Source: Nitrospirota bacterium (lineage in GTDB: Bacteria; Nitrospirota; UBA9217). From it: a DNA stretch of 64,000 nt. A program made the position numbers and the translations under genes. The DNA lies in the NCBI GenBank assembly GCA_023229435.1, contig JALNZF010000009.1, forward strand, positions 33,966 through 97,965, in the 5' to 3' direction. Under the pieces are notes generated by a model. The model made no database searches and had not been told where the DNA came from. It saw only the letters and a program-made list of their open reading frames with translations. Below, in pieces: positions 49,231 through 58,555 of this stretch; within the stretch, counting starts at the first letter, position 1; each line of letters begins with the position of its first letter.

Positions 49231-51033
49231 TTATATTCTGATTGAGAAATTTTCACTATCACGAGTGAGGTTCGGGTTGTAATAAGGATCATCAAGCAAG
49301 GGCATGTGTTGCCATTTATTTTTATACAATTCAAATTCCCTGAAAAATCGTAATTTTTTTTCTGGTACTTCCTCGTCGCTCCCTCTTGTTTTGGATTCGT
49401 AATGATACAATTCCGCATAAGGGGTCCAGACGATTAGATATCCTCTTCCCCTCAATTTCAGGCAATAATCGATGTCGCCGAACGCCAATGGATAATCCTC
49501 ATCAAAACCACCAACTTTCTCAAAAACCACCTTACGCGTCATGAAGCATGCACCGGTTATAGCAGAGACGTTCTGGACAACTTTCAGCCGCCCCATATAA
49601 CCATGCGAATCCCTTGGGAAATACCTATGGGCATGACCTGTAATGCCTCGCAAACCCAAAATAATGCCTCCATGCTGAATAGTATCATCAGGATAGTATA
49701 ATTTGGCGCCGACAGCACCGACATCCTTTCTCTGTGCATGCCCTGCCATCTGCTGCAGCCAGTCCGTGTTGATGATCTCCGTATCATTGTTTAGGAATAC
49801 AAGCATGCTACCTGAGGAATGGCCGGCCCCATAATTATTTACTGCTGAATAATTGAATGGCTTGTCCCAGACAATGACCTTGATCCGCTTATCCGTACCA
49901 AGCTGCTCATAGTAGTGAAAAACTGCCGGATCGGAGCTATTGCTCTCGACAATGATAATTTCATAGTTTGCGTAGGTCAATTTTCCCAAAACGGACTGCA
50001 CGCATTTTTGGAGGTCAACGAAATTATTGTGATTCGGGATAATAATGGATATAAGAGGTGCGCCATGAATGGCAAAATTGATCTTGTATGAGCCCAAGAA
50101 TAAACCATCTTCGACTGTTCCGTCAAATCCAATCCTGTCCAAATGATCTGCAACGGCCCTTTTCCCCGCGTCGAATGCGTACAACTTGGCGCTCATATTC
50201 ATAGCGACAGATGATGCGTGAGATCTCCAGTGATAAAGAACTTTCGAAATATGAACGATTTTCTTTGATTGTTCCGACGCCCGTAGAAATAGATCGTGGT
50301 CCTGACTTCCTTCAAACCCCTCCCTGAATGGACCGATCAAGGCCAGTAATTGCTTCGATAGAGCAGTTAAATGACATATATAATTAAAGCTTCGCAATAA
50401 ATCCGGAGACCAGTCAGGTTTAAACTGAGGCTCCATCCGCTTGGTGCCGTCGTCCGACAGAATATCTTCATCGGAATACAGCAGGTCGGCACCGGGATTT
50501 TCATTGATGGCCTTTACAAGCTCAAAGAGTGCAAATGACGCAAGCGTGTCATCATGATCAAGAAATGCGATATAATCCCCGGTAGAAAGAGCAATGGCTT
50601 CATTCGAGTTTCCGGCAATCCCTCTATTATTCAAGAGTTTTACAATGATCCGACTCTCATTTGACGCATAGCGCTCCAAGATTGTATTTACATCAAGATC
50701 ATGATTGCCACCATATGCAATGCAAAGCTCCCAATTTGAGTATGATTGGCTGGCAACAGATTCTATCATGGCAACTAAATACTTTTTGGGCGTGTTATAG
50801 GCGGGAACAACGAGGCTGATTTTTGGCATATTCAGGAATGATATATTTCTCTGGTTACGAATTTCCCCTGGTTTCGGTTCATTCTTATTTATCCACAACT
50901 GATACCGCTTTTTCTCTGATAAATTATAATACAGCTTGTTCCTTATCTTAGTATATAGATGCGATACACCGTCATTCTTCAGAATTTTAAAACTCTTAAC
51001 GGAATAGCGAATGATTAATTTGAACGGATTCAT
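49231..51033 (-). CDS. Glycosyltransferase with two GT2 domains
   Basis: 600 residues. The first GT-A domain begins MPKISLVVPAYNTPKKYLVAMIESVASQSYSNWELCIA with FLDHDDTL as its metal motif; the second begins LISIIIPNHNNFVDLQKCVQSVL with VFLNNDTEI, and then ITGACFMTRKVVFEKVGGFDEDY. Two catalytic modules suggest alternating sugar addition, as in polymerising O-antigen or rhamnan transferases. ATG 51033 is chosen; the open frame continues upstream without conservation. Confidence 0.9.
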   Translation of the reverse strand: MNPFKLIIRYSVKSFKILKNDGVSHLYTKIRNKLYYNLSEKKRYQLWINKNEPKPGEIRNQRNISFLNMPKISLVVPAYNTPKKYLVAMIESVASQSYSNWELCIAYGGNHDLDVNTILERYASNESRIIVKLLNNRGIAGNSNEAIALSTGDYIAFLDHDDTLASFALFELVKAINENPGADLLYSDEDILSDDGTKRMEPQFKPDWSPDLLRSFNYICHLTALSKQLLALIGPFREGFEGSQDHDLFLRASEQSKKIVHISKVLYHWRSHASSVAMNMSAKLYAFDAGKRAVADHLDRIGFDGTVEDGLFLGSYKINFAIHGAPLISIIIPNHNNFVDLQKCVQSVLGKLTYANYEIIIVESNSSDPAVFHYYEQLGTDKRIKVIVWDKPFNYSAVNNYGAGHSSGSMLVFLNNDTEIINTDWLQQMAGHAQRKDVGAVGAKLYYPDDTIQHGGIILGLRGITGHAHRYFPRDSHGYMGRLKVVQNVSAITGACFMTRKVVFEKVGGFDEDYPLAFGDIDYCLKLRGRGYLIVWTPYAELYHYESKTRGSDEEVPEKKLRFFREFELYKNKWQHMPLLDDPYYNPNLTRDSENFSIRI

Positions 51034-51199
51034 AATTGAGGTTGTTACCTTATCCGTAATGTTACAATGACAATCTTTTATTTTTATATTGTATCGAATT
51101 TCGTCAGGTAGAAAACGGGCACATCTTTCCAACGATAGTTCGCGAAAGTGTTTGGACAGATGTGCCCGTTGTATATTACGAATCGTTGAGTTTATTTGG

Positions 51200-51916
51200 C
51201 TAAATCACATATCCCGCCGACTGTGCATCATTATAAAACATTTTTACTGTATCAAGCGAAAGTTCACCCAGATCTTTATTGACCATAGCAAGTTTCTTCA
51301 GAAGATCATTGGTGACGGTAATGATATGACAACCGCACGCTTCAGCCTGCATAATATTGAGTAGTTCACGTGAACTTGCCCATAAGAGCTCCGCATTAGG
51401 GTTTGACTTAAGAACTTCAGCAGACTTTTTCATCATGGGCATTGGGTCACGGCCTGTATCCGCAATCCTTCCTGCAAATACCGATACGATACTCATTATT
51501 TTTGGCGACAATGCTTTCGCAACAGCCTCAACCTGTTCTAATGTGAGAATCGCGGTAACATTCAAAGATAAACCATCTGCAGAAAGCTTTTTTATGAGCG
51601 GGATTGAGGAGTGTCCTTTTGTATTGGTTATAGGGATCTTAATGTTAACGTTCTTCCCCCAGCTTGCGATTACACGGGCTTCTCGTTCCATTGCATCGAA
51701 ATCATCGGAAAAAACTTCGAACGAAATAGAGTAATCTGTGATTTCTTTCAACACTGCCTTTGCAAATGCCGGATAATCACTTACCCCGGCTTTTTTCATG
51801 AGCGTGGGATTCGTGGTGAAGCCCTTTACTAATCCACTCTTGTGCGCTTCCTTCATGGCTGAAATATCTGCACCGTCAGCATAAAGTTTGATCTTAAGTC
51901 CGCTACCTTTTTTCAT
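51200..51916 (-). CDS. Transaldolase-family protein
   Basis: 238 residues, TIM barrel. IKLYADGADISAMKEAHKSGLVKGFTTNPTLMKKAG, VNIKIPITNTKG (Schiff-base lysine), LSLNVTAILTLEQV and SIVSVFAGRIADTGRDP are TalC/transaldolase blocks. It is the last of a five-gene heptose set; its overlap with gmhB (14 bases) suggests it supplies sedoheptulose-7-phosphate to the isomerase encoded two genes upstream. That role is inferred from position; fructose-6-P aldolase activity is the alternative. Confidence 0.88.
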   Translation of the reverse strand: MKKGSGLKIKLYADGADISAMKEAHKSGLVKGFTTNPTLMKKAGVSDYPAFAKAVLKEITDYSISFEVFSDDFDAMEREARVIASWGKNVNIKIPITNTKGHSSIPLIKKLSADGLSLNVTAILTLEQVEAVAKALSPKIMSIVSVFAGRIADTGRDPMPMMKKSAEVLKSNPNAELLWASSRELLNIMQAEACGCHIITVTNDLLKKLAMVNKDLGELSLDTVKMFYNDAQSAGYVI

Positions 51917-52517
51917 ACTGTACTCCCCTTTCTTTTATCTCATTAGAATAATCGGCAACAATCTGTGTGGCTTTTTTTAGATTTTCTGCGATAAAATCCG
52001 GATGGCTCTCTCCTCTATTTTTTATGGAACATTGTTCTTGAATCTGAATGGTCCTTAATCCAAACGATTGTCCACAGACAATATCACTGTCCCGGTCCCC
52101 AATGAGCCACGAGTCCTTTAGTGAAAGATAATATTTATCGTTCGCCATGGAAAGAAACAGCGTGCCCGGTTTGCGGCATTGACACGTACCTGTCAATTCA
52201 GGGACGATACCGTGAGGATGGTGATAGCAATAATAATAATCGGCAAAATCAATCTGGTGCTCCTCAAATATCCGGTGTATTTTATCATGGATCTCCTTGA
52301 TGTTCTCCATCGAGGTCTTCCCTTTTGCATAACTTGGCTGATTGGATATGAGAAAAAGCAGGTACCCCATCTTCCTCAAGGTACTGAGGGACTCCAATGT
52401 CCACGGGTATATCTCTAGATCTTTAACATGGTGGGGAGATTCAAACTCACCTGTTGATGGATTCCATACAAGACGATTAATAACGCCGTCTCTATCTAGA
52501 AATATTGCCTTATGCAT
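51903..52517 (-). CDS. HAD-IIIA phosphatase, GmhB-like
   Basis: 204 residues. AIFLDRDGVINR is the nucleophile motif, FLISNQPSYAKGK the second, and DSWLIGDRDSDIVCGQSFG the last; YYYCYHHPHGIVPELTGTCQCRKPG supplies the Zn-binding Cys/His group typical of heptose-bisphosphate phosphatases. It probably removes the C7 phosphate of heptose-1,7-bisphosphate. Its ATG begins at the base after the SIS-gene stop. Confidence 0.88.
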   Translation of the reverse strand: MHKAIFLDRDGVINRLVWNPSTGEFESPHHVKDLEIYPWTLESLSTLRKMGYLLFLISNQPSYAKGKTSMENIKEIHDKIHRIFEEHQIDFADYYYCYHHPHGIVPELTGTCQCRKPGTLFLSMANDKYYLSLKDSWLIGDRDSDIVCGQSFGLRTIQIQEQCSIKNRGESHPDFIAENLKKATQIVADYSNEIKERGVQYEKR

Positions 52518-53123
52518 TTACTTTACAGATTCCCACTTCATTTCATGTGCTTTCAGAGCGGGATGCGTAACTATCATATGCCAAATGACTCCCTGGAATT
52601 CCTCTGTATGTGGCGTTACCGTCTCACTGTTCACCGTCGGGACCAGAACGCAGGCATCAGCTACCTTTGCTGTATATCCCCCGTCTCTTCCCACGATGCC
52701 AATGACCTTCGATCCCGTCTCTTTGGCATATTTCAGTGCATGGACCAGATTGGCACTGATATTTTTTTCCGCATTTCCGCCGCCAACGGATAATACGAAA
52801 ATACAGTCGTTTGCAGTAAGCCTGCTGCCTTTCAACCAATTGACAAAAACCGTATCCCAGCCGTCATCATTGACTCGTGCCGTTAATTCGGAAACGTTAT
52901 CCGTCGGAGCATATGATTCGATCCCACCGATTTTCCTGAAATCGTTTACCGCATGCCCCGCATTGCCTGCCCCACCACCGACTCCCAATATGAAAAGCCT
53001 TCCCTTCTTGCCTCTCGTATCAAGCAGCACATTAACTGCCTTTTCAACTAACCCTTTATCGATTGAACGTGCGATCTCCATGACTTCAGACATGTACATG
53101 TCTATGTAATCTCTCTTATTCAT
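52518..53123 (-). CDS. SIS-domain phosphoheptose isomerase (GmhA-like)
   Basis: 201 residues. RLFILGVGGGAGNAGHAVNDFRKIGG, CIFVLSVGGGNAEKNISANLVHALKYAK and VIGIVGRDGGYTAKVADACVLVP are SIS sugar-isomerase motifs of the GmhA group, which turns sedoheptulose-7-P into D-glycero-D-manno-heptose-7-P. ATG 53123 overlaps the nucleotidyltransferase stop by eight bases (ATGAATAA). Confidence 0.85.
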   Translation of the reverse strand: MNKRDYIDMYMSEVMEIARSIDKGLVEKAVNVLLDTRGKKGRLFILGVGGGAGNAGHAVNDFRKIGGIESYAPTDNVSELTARVNDDGWDTVFVNWLKGSRLTANDCIFVLSVGGGNAEKNISANLVHALKYAKETGSKVIGIVGRDGGYTAKVADACVLVPTVNSETVTPHTEEFQGVIWHMIVTHPALKAHEMKWESVK

Positions 53124-53856
53124 CCTGCCGCTCCTCTCTTTGATGGCCATCCATATTCATTATTTTCGGCTCAAGGAGCCGACTTATTTCTTTTATCCCC
53201 TGACGGGACCCTATTTCATAGAAACGTTCTGATACCTCGTAACTTGCCATTCGTCCTGTATCTACCACGTCTTTATACAATTCAGCAAGATCAAAAACTG
53301 ACTCTTTATCTATTCCGGTAAATATGTCCTTGCTCAGCACGGAGAGACCATAATCAATATATTTCATATGGGGGGTAAGGTGCTTCTTATCATATTTCAT
53401 GATCCTGCCATCCTGGTAAAGGATATTACTCTTGTCCCAGCGGTCTTCATTCCGTAAAATCGTCATCAAGGCTGGTTTTCCGTTCATCTCGAAGGCAGCT
53501 TGAACCTTTTTATAGTCGCAATCAAGGTATGAATCGCCATACAGTACAAAAAACGAATCTCCTAACAGGGGCAATGCTTTTTTCAATGATCCACCGGTCC
53601 CCAGAAGAACTGGGCCGTCATAGGAATATTCGATCTGAAGATCAAACCTGTCTCCCTTGCCTACAAGGTCATGGATCATTTCTCCGAGATAACCCACACA
53701 CAGCACGACATGCTCGATGCCTTGTCTCTTCAGAAGATCAAGCTGATGAACAATAAAAGGTTTTCCGGCTATGCCGACCAGCGCTTTGGGTATCTTCTCA
53801 GTAATAGGACGAAGACGTGTTGCCAGGCCGCCAGCCAGAATTGCTATTGGGAGCAT
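53116..53856 (-). CDS. Sugar nucleotidyltransferase (HddC-like)
   Basis: 246 residues. LPIAILAGGLATRLRPITEKIPKALVGIAGKPFI is the nucleotide-binding opening; LLGTGGSLKKALPLLGDSFFVLYGDSYLDCD is the metal site. Between a heptose kinase and a heptose isomerase it is most likely the D-glycero-D-manno-heptose-1-P guanylyltransferase. It starts exactly at the last base of the kinase stop. GDP versus CDP specificity cannot be read directly. Confidence 0.85.
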   Translation of the reverse strand: MLPIAILAGGLATRLRPITEKIPKALVGIAGKPFIVHQLDLLKRQGIEHVVLCVGYLGEMIHDLVGKGDRFDLQIEYSYDGPVLLGTGGSLKKALPLLGDSFFVLYGDSYLDCDYKKVQAAFEMNGKPALMTILRNEDRWDKSNILYQDGRIMKYDKKHLTPHMKYIDYGLSVLSKDIFTGIDKESVFDLAELYKDVVDTGRMASYEVSERFYEIGSRQGIKEISRLLEPKIMNMDGHQREERQDE

Positions 53857-54839
53857 CAGGACGACATCACCACCTTTGCGCCTTCAAAATCGAAGCGGAA
53901 GCGCACTTCTTCCAGGCCGGCAGCTGCCATGATATGACGCAATTTGTTCCGTTCTTTCGCCATGAACATCAAAAAGCCGCCACCGCCCGCTCCCACGAGC
54001 TTGCCGCCTACTGCTCCGTTCTTAATCCCCAACTCATACCATTCGTCTATTTTAGGGTTGCTCATCCCCCCGGAACGGCGTTTCTTATGCTCCCAGTGCT
54101 CGTGCATCAACTCACCAAAAAGGACTGTATTCCCGGATTCTAATGCTGCCTTGCTGCGGTAGCCTAAATCCTTTACATAGTGCAGGTTGTTAAGCATATC
54201 GGCATCGTTATTCTGTGAGCGCACCTTCTGGTCTTTCAAAATACCGCTGGCGCTTCGCGAAAACCCTGTGAAAAACAAAAGCAGTTTATCCTCAAGGTCA
54301 AACATGGTATCTATGCTGATGCCTAGGGGTACGGCGGTAACTTTATCATCTTTATGGAACGTAAAACAGGTAATTCCTCCCACGGCAGCAATGTATTGGT
54401 CCTGCTTGCCAATGGGCTCTCCGAGTCGATCAATTTCAATGTGGCAGGCCAATTCTGCCAGTTCTTCCTGATGGAGATGGCGCTTGCGGTGAGTATACAG
54501 CGCTTTCAGCAGCGCTGTCGTAAAACTCCCTGAAGATCCCAAGCCGGTACCTGCAGGGATATCCGCAAGCGTCGATATTTCAATCTGCGGAGTGCGAAGA
54601 TTCTGCATGATGAGGGCTTCACGAATAATCTGGTGCTTGATTTCATTGACCTTAGTCACACTTTCAATCGCAGAGTATTTTAGAAAAATACCCTCCACAA
54701 AAGGCCGGTTAATGGTTACATAAACATATTTGTCTATAGCCGCTGAAATGAGAAATCCTTCGTGGTCACGATAGTAGGATGGCAAGTCTGTGCCACCACC
54801 ACCGAGTGTGATGCGCAGAGGACTACGAGCGATAATCAT
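53856..54839 (-). CDS. GHMP kinase (HddA-like heptose kinase)
   Basis: 327 residues. IIARSPLRITLGGGGTDLPSYYRDHEGFLISAAIDKYVYV is the HddA-type opening, PAGTGLGSSGSFTTALLKAL the ATP-binding glycine loop, and VGGKLVGAGGGGFLMFMA the third GHMP motif. It should phosphorylate D-glycero-D-manno-heptose-7-P at C1. Four-base ATGA-type overlap with the GtrA-like gene upstream. First of the heptose set. Confidence 0.9.
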   Translation of the reverse strand: MIIARSPLRITLGGGGTDLPSYYRDHEGFLISAAIDKYVYVTINRPFVEGIFLKYSAIESVTKVNEIKHQIIREALIMQNLRTPQIEISTLADIPAGTGLGSSGSFTTALLKALYTHRKRHLHQEELAELACHIEIDRLGEPIGKQDQYIAAVGGITCFTFHKDDKVTAVPLGISIDTMFDLEDKLLLFFTGFSRSASGILKDQKVRSQNNDADMLNNLHYVKDLGYRSKAALESGNTVLFGELMHEHWEHKKRRSGGMSNPKIDEWYELGIKNGAVGGKLVGAGGGGFLMFMAKERNKLRHIMAAAGLEEVRFRFDFEGAKVVMSS

Positions 54840-55258
54840 AATTTCCCCCCCTTAAAAACCCAGTAGTTCATTAATAAATATCCTGTGATCATGGTCGACA
54901 TTACTCCAAAAAAAGCGCTGATATAAAAATTAATTCCATACATCTCGTAGCAGAGTCCGATAATTCCTAATTGAACGAAATAGTTCAGCAAAGCAACGGA
55001 CATGTAGCGCGAGACCTGGTGCCAGAATTTCGTTCCTCCGGCATTAAAAGTTATTTTTCTATTCCCCAGAAAATGAAAAACAATCGCAGCTGTATAAGCA
55101 ACTGCAACTGCTGCACGATACGGCAGGCCCGCAAAGCCGAAGCAAATCCATAAAAGTGCATAGTAAATAATAAATGTCAAGCAACCAATTAATAAAAAAT
55201 GAGAAATCTTACGATAATCCATGATTGTATATTTAACCAAATTATTATTTCTAGACAT
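54836..55258 (-). CDS. GtrA-family membrane protein
   Basis: About 140 residues with four hydrophobic helices: ISHFLLIGCLTFIIYYALLWICFGF, AAVAVAYTAAIVFHFLGNRKITF, YMSVALLNYFVQLGIIGLCYEMY and FYISAFFGVMSTMITGYLLMNYWVF. The NRKITF and NYWVFK motifs mark GtrA proteins, thought to flip or present lipid-linked sugars. Exact start uncertain (ATG at 55258 or 55222). Confidence 0.88.
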   Translation of the reverse strand: MSRNNNLVKYTIMDYRKISHFLLIGCLTFIIYYALLWICFGFAGLPYRAAVAVAYTAAIVFHFLGNRKITFNAGGTKFWHQVSRYMSVALLNYFVQLGIIGLCYEMYGINFYISAFFGVMSTMITGYLLMNYWVFKGGKL

Positions 55259-55347
55259 TAAAACAAGCAACGGACAAGCGCAATATTTGATTTATGCAAA
55301 GAGACCCTCATATAACATATTTCAGCACACATTATGCAGGGTAAAGC

Positions 55348-56376
55348 CTACCACTTGAATAACTTTAACAATCCTAAAATTCCCATTTTAACAGGTGCAC
55401 TGTTGGCACTTTTCTTTGATTGAATATTTTGAATATTGTCACAATAATGCCTATATGCAATTTCCAGAATCTGTGAATTGTTTTGTGTTGGCTTCCATCC
55501 TAATTCTGCTGTAATTTTCGATAAATCAAACTCAAAGTCTTGCGTCAACATCCTGAATTGATACGGGCCCAATGGAGATAAATGAAATTTATAGCATAAT
55601 TTTAGTATCGGAATGGCCAAAGTAGCGGGTATTGATCTAATTTTTGATTTACTATTAGTTAGCTTAATTAAATGCTGAAACATTTCTAAAAAACTGGGGA
55701 CATTACTCGATCCAATGTTGTAAGTACTTGATTTAGATGAAGACAATAACTTCACTACTGCCGTATTTAAGTCCTGCGCGTACAGACATTGATGCCTAAT
55801 TCCTCCATCACCCAAAACCCATAATGTTGCATTTGACCTCACCAACTCAAATAAAACTGACAACATCCCTACCCTTCCGGCATCTATTATATTAGGGCAT
55901 CTCAATATGTTCACATGAAATTTATTTTGATAATTTAATAATATCGATTCAGAGTCACACTTAGATCTTCCATACATATCGATAGGACTTGGGGCATCGT
56001 CATCTCGGATAAATTTATTCTTAACGCCTAAAAATATTGAATTTGAGGAAGTAAAAATGAAATTCTTTATACCGAGCGCAAGCGCAATTTTAGCTATGTT
56101 TCTAGTACCAACCACATTGTTATCGTATAAATTTCTCTGATTTCTAACCGCAAAATCAATTTGTGATGCCAAGTGAATAATTGCATCAAATTTCTGCCCA
56201 CGTAATTTCTGTTCTAAATCCATAGAATCGCATAAATTACAAATGATCAGTTTTTCATTCGATAGAATGTCAGAAGGAACTAAATCTATTCCAACACACT
56301 CTATGTCCTGATTCAAGAGATATTTCGTGAGAATTGATCCATAGTATCCAGATACGCCAGTAATGAGGACTCTCAA
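55348..56376 (-). CDS. NAD-dependent epimerase/dehydratase
   Basis: 342 residues, extended SDR. RVLITGVSGYYGSILTKYLLNQDIECVGIDL binds NAD; IIHLASQIDFAVRNQRNLYDNNVVGTRNI, FTSSNSIFLGVKN and the catalytic DMYGRSKCDSES follow. I place the start at TTG 56376, five bases after AAAGGAG and two bases after the methyltransferase stop; the ATG at 56412 lies inside that gene and gives a non-family N-terminus. The sequence is clearly more AT-rich than the rest of the locus. Confidence 0.85.
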   Translation of the reverse strand: MRVLITGVSGYYGSILTKYLLNQDIECVGIDLVPSDILSNEKLIICNLCDSMDLEQKLRGQKFDAIIHLASQIDFAVRNQRNLYDNNVVGTRNIAKIALALGIKNFIFTSSNSIFLGVKNKFIRDDDAPSPIDMYGRSKCDSESILLNYQNKFHVNILRCPNIIDAGRVGMLSVLFELVRSNATLWVLGDGGIRHQCLYAQDLNTAVVKLLSSSKSSTYNIGSSNVPSFLEMFQHLIKLTNSKSKIRSIPATLAIPILKLCYKFHLSPLGPYQFRMLTQDFEFDLSKITAELGWKPTQNNSQILEIAYRHYCDNIQNIQSKKSANSAPVKMGILGLLKLFKW

Positions 56377-56378
56377 AA

Positions 56379-57140
56379 TCACTCCTTTGTCGCAATAGCT
56401 ATAATTTGCCATCCATATTTGGATGAATTAATGTTGCCCCTGAATAATAAGGAAAATAATAACCCCACCATTTGGATTAACCTGGTTTTAATCGCTGAAG
56501 TGTTAAATGATACATCATTGACTAATTTATCACCACGAAAAAGCAGCATTAAACGATAGAGATTGAAAAATGGCCAGCCTGCTGAAACAATCTGAATTTT
56601 ATTAAAACCACATTGCTGTAACAACTTTGAGAGACTATATTTGTTGTAGTGTCTTCTATGGCCGATATGGATATCAAGCTTTGACATAGGCCCACCAGGA
56701 AGTGTAATAATTAATACCCCGTCCTGTTCCAACAGATTCAATGCATTTTTCACGATTTTTTCAGGGTAATCAACATGCTCTAAAACATCACAACAAGTAA
56801 TAATGTCAGCCTTTCTATACAGCTCTTTTATGAATAAATCTTGAGTTAAATCGGCTTGAATAAAAGTGGCTCCAGGGTTGTTCTGTCTCGAAATTTCTAC
56901 TCCAATCTGGCTGTACTCCAAACCAATCATTTTTATGTTTTTAAATTCTCTGGAAAGTTTTTTGATTAAATCTCCCTGACCCGAGCCAAAATCAACAAGT
57001 AACGTTGCCTTTTTTTTGCTAATCTTATTAATTTCGCCAAATACAAGCCTATGTCTTAATATTTGCCCAGGGTTATAATCAGCCAGGGAATTTTGCTTTC
57101 CCCAATGATCATCCCAATTATCCGAAGCATTTGGTTTCAT
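56379..57140 (-). CDS. Class I SAM-dependent methyltransferase
   Basis: 253 residues. ATLLVDFGSGQGDLIKKLSREF is the SAM-binding motif I, IGLEYSQIGVEIS motif II, and DIITCCDVLEHVDYPEKIVKNALNLLEQDGVLIITLPG motifs III-IV, as in UbiE/glycan methyltransferases. HIGHRRHYNKYSLSKLLQQCGF resembles polysaccharide-locus methyltransferases. It pairs with the following epimerase in an AT-rich segment. Target unknown; O-antigen sugar methylation is plausible. Confidence 0.85.
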   Translation of the reverse strand: MKPNASDNWDDHWGKQNSLADYNPGQILRHRLVFGEINKISKKKATLLVDFGSGQGDLIKKLSREFKNIKMIGLEYSQIGVEISRQNNPGATFIQADLTQDLFIKELYRKADIITCCDVLEHVDYPEKIVKNALNLLEQDGVLIITLPGGPMSKLDIHIGHRRHYNKYSLSKLLQQCGFNKIQIVSAGWPFFNLYRLMLLFRGDKLVNDVSFNTSAIKTRLIQMVGLLFSLLFRGNINSSKYGWQIIAIATKE

Positions 57141-57291
57141 TTCCGCAAGCCCTCTAAATCACAAATTATCATTATATTATCACGCACCTAATAAATAAAC
57201 CGTAATTCTATTTGAATGTATAGGTTACAATATTAATACTGGATAAATTTGCTGTGATTGGTTATAAATCCTATCGAACAATTATGAGTAA

Positions 57292-58521
57292 TTACCCTCT
57301 TTTATAAGGATTGCCTCCAAGTCGCCGACCCAGTTCAAGCAGCAAAGTGAACGAGAACGTCTGCACTCCAAGAATAATCAATAGTAAACCGAATATGGCG
57401 AAGCGCGATAAACTACCGATAACAAAATCATTGGCGATATAGTCTGCAAGGAACTGAAGGTCCAGAGCGAAGCCCCCCGTGCATAGCAAGCCAGCAGTGA
57501 TCATACCACGATCATAGGTAAATTTCTCCAGAATCGACCTTTCTATGCCGCTACGCAGGCCATGAGCATTTCTCGCCAGGATTCCGACTTGAAACAGAGA
57601 GTAGCCCAGCACCGTAGCTGTCAGTCCAAGCAATAGCATGTATATGTTGAAGCCGATCGGGCCAATAGAAATTGAGCCCCCCAGAGAAAGCAGCGAAATA
57701 ATGAGGCCGATGAAGAAGGAGAAAACACCCGGCTTGATCAAAAATGAGTCCGGGCTATACACCAGCATCACTTTAAGATTAATCCAACCAGCAAGCCAGG
57801 GCGACCAGAAACCGGCACGCCGGTGATGGCTGTATCTTCCTTCCCGGTCTTTATAAAAAGAAACAGGTACTTCGGCTATCTTTAGGCCGATACGGGAAGC
57901 TTTCAGCACCATCTCCGATGCATACTCCCAGCCTTTTGAAGTAAGATTAATTTTAAGCAGAGCATCTTTTGTCAATCCACGCATTCCGCAATGAATGTCG
58001 CTATAGCTGCTATGGTAGATTCTGTTCAGAATCCAGGTCGTCAGCGGCGTACCGAAATAGCGATGAAGGGAAGGCATTGCGCCGGATTCGATTGTACCCG
58101 CAAAACGCGATCCCATCACAAATTCATTCCCGGCGCGAAAACTGTCGACGAAAACTTTAATTTCGCGAAAATCATAAGTCAAGTCACAGTCACCCATAAT
58201 AATGAAACGGCCGCGAATCGACGGAATAACGTCGATATAGGCTTGGCCAAGACCCTTTTTAGGCGTACGAAGAACGCGCGCGCCTTTCGCGAGTGCAATA
58301 TTGGGCGTGTCATCGGAAGAACTGTCGACAATAATAATTTCGCCAGACACTCCTGCTCGCTTTAAGCCTTCCCAGCACCAGTCAACAAACTCACCTATAG
58401 TGATTTCTTCGTTGAGTGCAGGCACTACGATACTGACTTCCGGTAGCTGGTCTATGCCTACATCGCTTTCAGGAATAATCAATTCTATACACTTTGGATT
58501 TCCGGAAATTCTCATCGCCAT
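57292..58521 (-). CDS. DPM1-like family 2 glycosyltransferase with C-terminal membrane segments
   Basis: 409 residues. VSIVVPALNEEITIGEFVDWCWEGLK opens the GT-A domain, IIIVDSSSDDTPNIA and IIMGDCDLTYDF give the nucleotide and metal sites. After about residue 230 four hydrophobic segments follow (FLIKPGVFSFFIGLIISLLSLGG, GFNIYMLLLGLTATVLGYSLF and others). This layout fits undecaprenyl- or dolichyl-phosphate sugar transferases, which load a lipid carrier at the inner membrane. Confidence 0.88.
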   Translation of the reverse strand: MAMRISGNPKCIELIIPESDVGIDQLPEVSIVVPALNEEITIGEFVDWCWEGLKRAGVSGEIIIVDSSSDDTPNIALAKGARVLRTPKKGLGQAYIDVIPSIRGRFIIMGDCDLTYDFREIKVFVDSFRAGNEFVMGSRFAGTIESGAMPSLHRYFGTPLTTWILNRIYHSSYSDIHCGMRGLTKDALLKINLTSKGWEYASEMVLKASRIGLKIAEVPVSFYKDREGRYSHHRRAGFWSPWLAGWINLKVMLVYSPDSFLIKPGVFSFFIGLIISLLSLGGSISIGPIGFNIYMLLLGLTATVLGYSLFQVGILARNAHGLRSGIERSILEKFTYDRGMITAGLLCTGGFALDLQFLADYIANDFVIGSLSRFAIFGLLLIILGVQTFSFTLLLELGRRLGGNPYKRG

Positions 58522-58555
58522 TTTGGATTCCTCAGGATTGACATTTTGACTTCAT

